A DNA stretch of 7,504 bases from positions 1-7,504 of the forward strand of contig JAAYYM010000234.1 in assembly GCA_012515365.1 (NCBI GenBank), given 5' to 3'. The position numbers were made by a program, and so were the translations under genes. Origin of the DNA: Clostridia bacterium. GTDB taxonomy: Bacteria; Bacillota_A; Clostridia; Lachnospirales; Lachnospiraceae. Below are positions 1-5,214 of the stretch, in pieces. The notes beneath the pieces were generated by a model, which made no database searches, had not been told where the DNA came from, and saw only the letters and a program-made list of their open reading frames with translations. The first letter of the stretch is position 1, and every line of letters starts with the position of its first letter.

Positions 1-2
1 AG

Positions 3-878
3 TCTACAATTGAACAAAGCTCAACAACAGAAGAAGTAACAGATAGAACAGATGTTAAGGACGGAGATATCGTTAACATTGATTATGAAGGAAAGAAAGA
101 TGGTGTTGCATTTGATGGAGGAACTGCTCAGGGATTTGATCTGACGATAGGTTCACATTCTTTCATCGATGGATTCGAGGATGGTCTGATCGGGAAAAAG
201 GTTGGTGAAACAGCAACACTTGATTTAAAATTCCCAGATAATTATACAAATAATCCGGATTTAAGTGGGCAGCCTGTTGTATTTACTGTAAAAATTAATT
301 CAATCAAGGAAAAGAAAGTGCCAACCCTTGATGATGCTTTTGTAAAGACAGTTTCAACAGAATCTAAGACAGTTGCAGAATACAAAAAGGAAGTCGAAAC
401 GAAACTGCTTAGTTCAAAAGAAGATACAGCAGAGCGAGAAATGGCAGATAAGATTTGGCAGATGGCATATGATAATGCAACAGTCAGTGAGGAATTACCA
501 GATGATCTGATTAAACAGAAAGTAGAGCTGATGAATACGAATGTTAAGCTGTATGCAGATGCGTATGGAATGGAAGTCAGCGACTATATCACAAATTTTA
601 TGGGTATGACAGAGGATCAATTTAAAGAAATGACAAATACCTATGCAATAGATGCAGCAAAACAGTCACTGGTACTTGCAGCAATCGTAAAAGCTGAGAA
701 ACTTGATCTGACAGCGGAAGAAATTGCAGACGCTATCACGGAATACACAAAGCTTTATGGTTATGAAAGTGAAGAGAAATTTAAAGAAACAAATGATATG
801 GAAGAATTTGAAGAATATGTATTAAAATCAAAGGTACAGAAATTCTTGCAAGAGAATGCTGTAATTAAAGATGAGTAG
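3..878 (+). CDS. Trigger-factor-like FKBP-type peptidyl-prolyl isomerase, 5' end missing
   Basis: Only the last 291 codons are in the window; reading is open from base 3 to TAG at 876-878. The visible protein starts with a Ser/Thr/Glu-rich linker (fragment residues 1-17). An FKBP-type prolyl isomerase domain follows at about 18-101, with VNIDYEG, FDGG, the [15 protein letters not shown] core and a closing [12 protein letters not shown] strand. Residues 105-291 form a helical, highly charged domain matching the trigger factor C-terminal chaperone domain (it begins PTLDDAFVK). Proteins of this family bind unfolded chains and isomerise X-Pro bonds. The low-complexity linker before the FKBP domain is unlike a typical cytosolic trigger factor and suggests a secreted or lipoprotein variant, but the N-terminus that would decide this lies outside the window. 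A GTG at 318 is internal, not a start, because the domain continues upstream of it. asnS follows after 14 bases, so the two are probably co-transcribed. Confidence 0.88.
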   Translation, partial: STIEQSSTTEEVTDRTDVKDGDIVNIDYEGKKDGVAFDGGTAQGFDLTIGSHSFIDGFEDGLIGKKVGETATLDLKFPDNYTNNPDLSGQPVVFTVKINSIKEKKVPTLDDAFVKTVSTESKTVAEYKKEVETKLLSSKEDTAEREMADKIWQMAYDNATVSEELPDDLIKQKVELMNTNVKLYADAYGMEVSDYITNFMGMTEDQFKEMTNTYAIDAAKQSLVLAAIVKAEKLDLTAEEIADAITEYTKLYGYESEEKFKETNDMEEFEEYVLKSKVQKFLQENAVIKDE

Positions 879-892
879 ATAGGCGGGATATC

Positions 893-2284
893 ATGGATTT
901 AGTATCAATAAGGGATTTATTCAGAAACAGAGAGCAGTGGATTGGAAAAGAGATCAGGGTCGGCGGATGGATCAGAAGTTTAAGGGATTCTAAGACATTT
1001 GGATTTATCGTGATTAATGATGGTACATTTTTCGAGCCATTACAGGTTGTTTACCATGACAATATGAGTAACTTTGCTGAGATTTCAAAAATGAATGTCG
1101 GAGCAGCACTTATTGTAACAGGTACTTTAGTTGCGACACCAGAGGCGAAACAGCCATTTGAAATCCAGGCGACAGAAATAGAAATCGAAGGATTATCAGC
1201 TCCAGAGTATCCTCTTCAGAAGAAGAGACATTCGTTTGAGTATTTACGTACGATTTCTCATTTAAGAGCTAGAACAAATACATTTCAGGCAGTATTTCGT
1301 GTTCGTTCATTGATTGCATTTGCCATTCATAAGTTTTTTATGGAGCGCGACTTTGTATATGTTCACACACCGTTGATCACGGGCAGTGACTGTGAGGGTG
1401 CCGGAGAAATGTTCCGTGTAACGACTCTTGATTTGGAGAATCTACCTAAAAATCCGGATGGAACTGTTGATTATGAGAAGGATTTCTTCAATAAAGAAAC
1501 AAATCTTACAGTAAGCGGTCAGTTGAATGGTGAGACTTATGCTATGGCATTTAAGAATATTTATACATTCGGACCTACATTCCGTGCAGAGAATTCTAAT
1601 ACGACGCGTCATGCGGCAGAGTTTTGGATGATCGAGCCGGAAATGGCATTTGCAGATCTTAAAGATGATATGGTGCTTGCTGAAAGCATGATCAAATATA
1701 TCATCCGCTATGTTATGGGGCAGGCACCGGAAGAGATGCAATTCTTTAATCAGTTTGTGGATAAAGGACTGATTGAGCGTTTGGAGCATGTTGTTTCATC
1801 AGATTTTGCACATGTGACATACACAGATGCAATTAAGATTCTTGAAAAGAATAATGATAAGTTTGAATATAAGGTTTCATGGGGCTGCGATTTACAGACA
1901 GAGCATGAGAGATACCTGACGGAACAGGAATTTAAGCGTCCGGTATTTGTAACCGATTATCCGAAGGAAATCAAAGCATTCTATATGAAACTTAATGATG
2001 ATGGAAAGACTGTGGCAGCTATGGATTGTCTGGTTCCAGGTATTGGAGAGATCATTGGAGGCAGCCAGAGAGAAGACGATTATGACAAGCTGGTTGCTAG
2101 AATGAAGGAACTTTCTCTCAAGGAAGAGGATTACGAATTTTATCTGGATCTTCGTAAATATGGTTCAACTCGTCATGCAGGCTTTGGGCTAGGATTTGAG
2201 AGATGTGTGATGTATCTGACAGGTATGTCAAATATCAGAGATGTCATTCCGTTTCCAAGAACAGTGAATAATTGTGAATTATAG
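893..2284 (+). CDS. asnS: Asparaginyl-tRNA synthetase
   Basis: The 463-residue length is normal for bacterial AsnRS. It is a cytoplasmic class IIb enzyme that charges tRNA-Asn with asparagine using ATP. Residues about 18-100 form the OB-fold anticodon-binding domain ([18 protein letters not shown]). Motif 1 lies near 148-162. The conserved [10 protein letters not shown] stretch is at 165-174. Motif 2 at about 226-251 contains [11 protein letters not shown], diagnostic of AsnRS over AspRS. Motif 3 at about 428-457 contains [15 protein letters not shown] and ends IPFPRT. All catalytic motifs look intact. The ATG at 893 is preceded by AGGCGG (881-886), one mismatch from the ideal site, with 6 bases of spacing. 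The gene lies 14 bases after the isomerase gene without a separate promoter or T-box leader between them, so its expression probably depends on a promoter upstream of the window. A hairpin terminator follows the stop codon. Confidence 0.98.
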   Translation: MDLVSIRDLFRNREQWIGKEIRVGGWIRSLRDSKTFGFIVINDGTFFEPLQVVYHDNMSNFAEISKMNVGAALIVTGTLVATPEAKQPFEIQATEIEIEGLSAPEYPLQKKRHSFEYLRTISHLRARTNTFQAVFRVRSLIAFAIHKFFMERDFVYVHTPLITGSDCEGAGEMFRVTTLDLENLPKNPDGTVDYEKDFFNKETNLTVSGQLNGETYAMAFKNIYTFGPTFRAENSNTTRHAAEFWMIEPEMAFADLKDDMVLAESMIKYIIRYVMGQAPEEMQFFNQFVDKGLIERLEHVVSSDFAHVTYTDAIKILEKNNDKFEYKVSWGCDLQTEHERYLTEQEFKRPVFVTDYPKEIKAFYMKLNDDGKTVAAMDCLVPGIGEIIGGSQREDDYDKLVARMKELSLKEEDYEFYLDLRKYGSTRHAGFGLGFERCVMYLTGMSNIRDVIPFPRTVNNCEL

Positions 2285-2297
2285 TAACGTATGTAAG

Positions 2298-2335
2298 CAT
2301 AGAATTCTCAGAGATGAGAGTTCTATGTTTTTGTT
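2298..2335 (+). terminator. Rho-independent terminator after asnS
   Basis: A 12-bp stem pairs 2298-2309 with 2316-2327 (CATAGAATTCTC with GAGAGTTCTATG), with one T-G wobble and a 6-base loop. It is followed by TTTTTGTTT from 2328. It begins 14 bases after the asnS stop and separates asnS from the hydrolase gene. Confidence 0.85.
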
Positions 2336-2402
2336 TGGTTCATTGTTTGATAATTTTGAAATAAATCTAAATGTGAAATTTATGGAAACAGACAGAAACA
2401 TC

Positions 2403-2431
2403 TTGAAGAGAAAAAGAATGTTGTGTATAAT
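2403..2431 (+). promoter_or_regulatory. Sigma-A-type promoter of the NlpC/P60 gene
   Basis: A -35 element TTGAAG (2403-2408, 4 of 6 consensus) and a perfect -10 TATAAT (2426-2431) are separated by the optimal 17 bases. The predicted transcript starts near 2437-2439, about 40 bases before the start codon. It lies after the asnS terminator, so the hydrolase gene probably forms its own unit. Confidence 0.65.
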
Positions 2432-2435
2432 GTTA

Positions 2436-2460
2436 TTGAGTTTACATAATTCAAACTCAA
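2436..2460 (+). promoter_or_regulatory. Perfect inverted repeat at the predicted transcript start
   Basis: TTGAGTTT (2436-2443) and AAACTCAA (2453-2460) are perfect 8-bp inverted arms around a 9-base loop. They begin almost exactly where transcription from the 2403-2431 promoter should start and end 7 bases before the AGGTGAG ribosome binding site (2468-2474). This could be a protective 5' hairpin on the mRNA or a repressor operator. The arms are AT-rich, so the RNA hairpin would be of modest stability. No U-tract follows, so it is not a terminator. Confidence 0.45.
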
Positions 2461-2479
2461 AGGGGCCAGGTGAGTATAA

Positions 2480-3697
2480 ATGAAAAAAAGAATCGTATGC
2501 TTGATTTCAGTCGTTTTTCTTTGCATAACGAATGTGTTTTCTGTGTACGCAGATACGATTTCGGATGTCAAAAATCAGAAGAAAACAAATGAAAGCAAGC
2601 TGAATCAAATTCAGAATAATATTGAGGATATCGAAAACAACAAGAGTGCAGTGGCTGAAGAAGTGACAGAGCTGGATCAACAGCTGGTCGAACTGATTTC
2701 TACAGTTGATATCCTGAAGCATGATATAACGAATAAAGAGCAGGAAATACAGGAAGCAGAAGTACGGTATCAGGAAGCTGTGGCGGAGGAACAACGCCAA
2801 TACGAGGCAATGAAGATCCGCATCCGTTATATGTATGAGAAGGGTGATCCGACCTACCTGGAATTATTTCTGCAATCAAAGAGTATGTCAGATTTGATCA
2901 ATAAAGCTGATTATGTGGACAAGCTTTATGAATATGACCGTATACTTTTAACTTCATATCAGGAAGCAAAGGAAAAAGTACTTCAGATGAAAACAGAGCT
3001 TGAAAATGAGAGATCAGAAATGGTAGAGCTGGAGGCTGATCTGGAGGCAGAACAGGAATCTTTGCAGACGATGCTTGATGAAAAACGTAAAACTGTGGAG
3101 AATTTTAATGTGCAGCTCGCAGAAGCTAAGGCAGAGGCAAACGCCTATGCAAGTAAAATAAAAGCACAGTCTGAACAAATCAAGAAATTAGAAGCTGAGG
3201 AAGCAAGAAAAAGGGCGGAAGAAGCAAAGAAGAAAGCAGAAGCTGAAAAAAAGGCGCGTTCTGAGAATGGCAATGCATCTTCGAGTCAAAGGCCATCTTC
3301 CAGTGAAAAGAGCCAGACTTCAACAGGCGATACCATTAATAATTCAGCAGGAAGTGCGAAAGGAAAAGAAATCGCAAATTTTGCCTGTCAGTTTATTGGA
3401 AATCCATATGTTGCAGGTGGAACAAGTCTTACCAATGGTGCTGACTGTTCAGGATTTACCCAGGCAGTGTTCCGTAATTTTGAAATCAGCATTCCACGTA
3501 ATTCATCAGCACAGTCGGTGGGTGGCACTGGAGTTGCATATTCAGAGGCTCAGCCCGGAGACATTATATGCTATGCAGGACATGTCGGCTTATATATTGG
3601 AGGTGGGCAGATCGTACATGCAAGCACGCAACGGACAGGTATCAAAATAACAAATGCATCCTATAGAACGATTATGAGTGTCAGAAGATATTATTAA
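2480..3697 (+). CDS. Secreted coiled-coil NlpC/P60 peptidoglycan hydrolase
   Basis: This 405-residue protein begins with a Sec signal peptide: basic MKKR, a hydrophobic core to about residue 21, and probable cleavage after VYA (residue 24). Residues about 27-255 are a long coiled coil rich in Glu, Lys and Gln. It contains RIRYMYEKGDPTYLELFLQS at about 114-133, typical of the PcsB/CwlO coiled-coil domain. An Ala/Lys/Glu-rich segment (about 237-260) and a Ser/Thr-rich linker (about 261-293) follow. The C-terminal NlpC/P60 domain (about 295-405) has the catalytic Cys323 in ADCSGF, His368 in AGHVGLY and His380 in IVHAS, so it appears active. Such enzymes cleave stem-peptide bonds in peptidoglycan for growth or cell separation. 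In relatives the coiled coil docks on the FtsEX complex and restrains the catalytic domain; that this holds here is inference. The ATG is set by AGGTGAG (2468-2474). A dedicated promoter precedes it and a terminator follows. Confidence 0.93.
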   Translation: MKKRIVCLISVVFLCITNVFSVYADTISDVKNQKKTNESKLNQIQNNIEDIENNKSAVAEEVTELDQQLVELISTVDILKHDITNKEQEIQEAEVRYQEAVAEEQRQYEAMKIRIRYMYEKGDPTYLELFLQSKSMSDLINKADYVDKLYEYDRILLTSYQEAKEKVLQMKTELENERSEMVELEADLEAEQESLQTMLDEKRKTVENFNVQLAEAKAEANAYASKIKAQSEQIKKLEAEEARKRAEEAKKKAEAEKKARSENGNASSSQRPSSSEKSQTSTGDTINNSAGSAKGKEIANFACQFIGNPYVAGGTSLTNGADCSGFTQAVFRNFEISIPRNSSAQSVGGTGVAYSEAQPGDIICYAGHVGLYIGGGQIVHASTQRTGIKITNASYRTIMSVRRYY

Positions 3698-3748
3698 AAC
3701 CAAAAGGAACGGAGTGAAATCCGTTCCTTCATTTTGTCTCTTGGTTTT
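3696..3748. terminator. Shared terminator between convergent genes, with nested outer repeat
   Basis: The inner stem pairs 3704-3713 with 3720-3729 (AAGGAACGGA with TCCGTTCCTT), a perfect 10 bp with a 6-base loop. Read on the minus strand, the stem runs straight into TTTTGGTTTT, an excellent terminator for the anti-sigma-like gene ending at 3752. On the plus strand it is followed by CATTTTGTC, a weaker tract serving the hydrolase gene. A second pair of arms, AAAACCAA (3696-3703) and TTGGTTTT (3741-3748), flanks it perfectly. The left arm overlaps the last two bases of the hydrolase stop codon. Confidence 0.85.
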
Positions 3749-3751
3749 ATT

Positions 3752-4555
3752 CTATTTGATAATTTCTGAAGCCATTTCAAATAATTCATCTGTAGACATA
3801 TCAGTATCATTGATCATGATTAAGTAATTTAAATTATCTTTTTCCCATTCAATAAAGGAAATCTCTTTTTCCTCTATCTCTTGAGTTCCCACAGAGATGA
3901 AATAGTCTTCTGAGAGCATGTTAGCTTCATCCTCATCTGTCAGCTCATAATCTACAGGTACCATTTTATAGTGATCACGGTAATAGCGGACATGGATACC
4001 ATTGATGATTTGTTCATCTTTTGCAGGTCTTTCAACATATTCCGGTTGTGTTTCATGGACACTGATATAAGCTTTTGGACTTCCTTCGCGTTCATAGTAA
4101 CAAAACCACTCAGGAAAAGTAGAAACACGCGATCCACTATCATCCATTTTGTCTGTATAGGTAATTCCCATTTGCGAAAATAGGTATCCATTCGAGAAAT
4201 TTTCTATGCTGTCGAATGAGAATCCTAATTTTTCTTGTGCTTTGGCAAGCTGTGTATAGGATTCAAATTCTTCGTCCAGACGCATTGATGACATATATCC
4301 GGTGATCTGGCCGGTGGCATATACACCTGTTGGTACTAAAATGCAGATTGCAGCAATTACAGCCGCAACTTTCAATATTTTATGATGATTCATATTAAAA
4401 CCCTCCAATTGTTTAATTGTTCTTTTTCTTTGACCTGATAACTCCTCATCAAGTGTTGCATCAATTCTATGTTTAAGGTCATCAGAAGCAGTTATCTTTT
4501 CAGATTCCTGAGACAAAGCCTGTGTTATGAAATTGTGTTTCAGATTCTTTTTCAT
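3752..4555 (-). CDS. Membrane-anchored anti-sigma-like protein, DUF4367-like outer domain
   Basis: This protein of 267 residues probably holds the neighbouring ECF sigma factor inactive until a signal arrives. Residues 1-58 form a charged cytoplasmic segment, presumed to bind the sigma factor. I see no zinc-finger HxxxCxxC motif in it. Residues about 60-80 are a single transmembrane helix (ILKVAAVIAAICILVPTGVY). The rest is an acidic extracytoplasmic domain whose C-terminal end (YLIMIND then MSTDELFEMASEI) resembles DUF4367 proteins found beside clostridial ECF sigma factors. I chose the ATG at 4553-4555 because GGAGG lies 9 bases upstream (4565-4569). An in-frame ATG at 4574-4576 lies upstream of that site and lacks its own. 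The gene overlaps the sigma gene by 56 bp in another frame, suggesting translational coupling. A strong internal ribosome site and ATG also occur at codon 55. The anti-sigma role comes from position, topology and size rather than from a recognised sigma-binding motif. Confidence 0.75.
   Translation of the reverse strand: MKKNLKHNFITQALSQESEKITASDDLKHRIDATLDEELSGQRKRTIKQLEGFNMNHHKILKVAAVIAAICILVPTGVYATGQITGYMSSMRLDEEFESYTQLAKAQEKLGFSFDSIENFSNGYLFSQMGITYTDKMDDSGSRVSTFPEWFCYYEREGSPKAYISVHETQPEYVERPAKDEQIINGIHVRYYRDHYKMVPVDYELTDEDEANMLSEDYFISVGTQEIEEKEISFIEWEKDNLNYLIMINDTDMSTDELFEMASEIIK
4391..4406 (-). promoter_or_regulatory. Internal ribosome binding site and start codon in the anti-sigma-like gene
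   Basis: GGAGGG (minus strand, 4406-4401) lies 7 bases before an in-frame ATG at 4393-4391 (codon 55). The match and spacing are as good as at the assigned start. A product starting here would have 213 residues: a few residues, the membrane helix and the outer domain, without the cytoplasmic segment. The GGAGGG is also needed to encode Glu-Gly in the full-length protein, so it may be coincidental. Confidence 0.35.
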
Positions 4556-5105
4556 AATGATCTTCCTCCAAATCAATATCTATGAGTGATGATTTCAATA
4601 ATTGTCTGGCTTTATGTAATCTTGATTTCACAGTTCCTTCGAGACAATTACATAATACAGAAATCTCTTTAATCGAAAACTGATTATAATAGTAGTAAAT
4701 GATCACAAGCCTATACTTGATATTCAGTTGTCTTATGGCAGCACATATGCGGGCAGCCTGCTCTGACTCCATAATGAGGTCCAGAGAATTTATCCCATCT
4801 GTGTGTTCACTGCTTTTCACTAATTCATCGTCAGGTATTTCCTTAGATTTCCGTTTTGCATAGCGCCAGGCAGTATGGGTAAGAATCTGGTATAGCCAGG
4901 GAGAAAACTTAGCATTTTCCTTTAGCTGTCTGCAATTCGTGTAACATTTGATAAAGACTTCTTGCGTAATATCCTCGCTGTCTGCCTGATTTCCGATAAT
5001 CAGATAAGCCATTCGTAAAATTTTTTGATGATAATCAGCGTAAATCTGATCGAAGGCATCACGATTGCCTTGTTTCATTTGTTCCACTAACAATTCCTGA
5101 TTCAA
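4500..5105 (-). CDS. ECF-type RNA polymerase sigma factor
   Basis: This 201-residue protein is a group 4 (extracytoplasmic function) sigma-70 factor, which directs RNA polymerase to a small stress or envelope regulon. Region 2 spans about 15-85, with AFDQIYADYHQKIL, the DSEDITQEVFIKCY core-binding/-10 segment and FSPWLYQILTHTAWRY. Region 4 spans about 117-172 and ends with the -35 binding helix-turn-helix FSIKEISVLCNCLEGTVKSRLHKARQLL-type sequence at 143-170. There is no region 1 or 3, as expected. The last 25 or so residues (from LEEDHYEK) extend beyond region 4 and are encoded partly within the overlap with the anti-sigma-like gene. The start is TTG at 5103-5105, chosen because a perfect AAAGGAGG (5113-5120) lies 7 bases upstream and no ATG is available. 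The pair probably forms one operon, plausibly autoregulated. Confidence 0.93.
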   Translation of the reverse strand: MNQELLVEQMKQGNRDAFDQIYADYHQKILRMAYLIIGNQADSEDITQEVFIKCYTNCRQLKENAKFSPWLYQILTHTAWRYAKRKSKEIPDDELVKSSEHTDGINSLDLIMESEQAARICAAIRQLNIKYRLVIIYYYYNQFSIKEISVLCNCLEGTVKSRLHKARQLLKSSLIDIDLEEDHYEKESETQFHNTGFVSGI

Positions 5106-5112
5106 GATAAAT

Positions 5113-5120
5113 CCTCCTTT
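5113..5120 (-). promoter_or_regulatory. Ribosome binding site fixing the TTG start of the sigma gene
   Basis: AAAGGAGG on the minus strand is complementary to the 3' end of 16S rRNA and lies 7 bases from TTG (5105-5103). It supports the non-ATG start. A rare start with a strong site would give moderate translation. Confidence 0.8.
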
Positions 5121-5127
5121 CTTCTTT

Positions 5128-5141
5128 TTAGGTGCACCTAA
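5128..5141. promoter_or_regulatory. 14-bp perfect palindrome in the sigma gene leader
   Basis: TTAGGTGCACCTAA is its own reverse complement, with no central spacer. It lies 22 to 36 bases upstream of the sigma start codon, just before the ribosome binding site and at or just after the presumed transcript start. It may be an operator for a dimeric regulator. As RNA it could only fold with a very tight loop, so a DNA-level role is more likely. The ATTAGGTG part may also belong to the initial transcribed region. Confidence 0.45.
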
Positions 5142-5173
5142 TAGTAAGAGTCACGAGCTGTGCGATTGGTTCA
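5141..5173 (-). promoter_or_regulatory. Possible ECF-type autoregulatory promoter of the sigma operon
   Basis: The segment between the upstream gene's terminator and the sigma leader must hold the promoter if the operon is independent. TGAACC (minus strand, 5173-5168) contains the AAC typical of ECF -35 elements. A candidate -10 zone, ACTCTTACTAT, starts 16 bases later (5151-5141). No good sigma-A pair is present: TACTAT at 5146-5141 has no -35 at a suitable distance. The -10 is a poor match to the usual CGTC, so this is tentative. Confidence 0.3.
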
Positions 5174-5181
5174 TTTTTTCA

Positions 5182-5214
5182 TAAAAAGAGTTCCCAACCG
5201 GAATTAGGAACTCT
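5182..5214 (-). terminator. Rho-independent terminator overlapping the stop codon of the GGDEF gene
   Basis: On the minus strand AGAGTTCC (5214-5207) pairs perfectly with GGAACTCT (5194-5187) around a 12-base loop, then runs into TTTTAT. The 5' arm covers the last two serine codons and the first bases beyond them, and the loop holds the TAA stop (5206-5204). It insulates the sigma operon just downstream on the same strand. Confidence 0.75.

Noticed and set aside
318..878. GTG at 318 as the start of a separate 186-residue protein
   Set aside because: The same frame is open back to base 3 and encodes the FKBP domain joined naturally to this segment; there is no ribosome site before the GTG.
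879..892. T-box leader for asnS
   Set aside because: Only 14 bases separate asnS from the preceding gene, too short for any riboswitch.
1442..1789. Antisense ORF inside asnS
   Set aside because: It lies wholly opposite a confidently assigned gene, with no ribosome site or recognisable domain; the same holds for the other ORFs opposite or within the hydrolase and GGDEF genes.
2274..2483. Plus-strand ORF between asnS and the hydrolase gene
   Set aside because: It overlaps the end of asnS, runs through the terminator and promoter, has no ribosome site, and its translation looks random.
4556..4576. Upstream ATG at 4574-4576 as the anti-sigma start
   Set aside because: It lies upstream of GGAGG (4565-4569) that serves the ATG at 4555, and has no ribosome site of its own.
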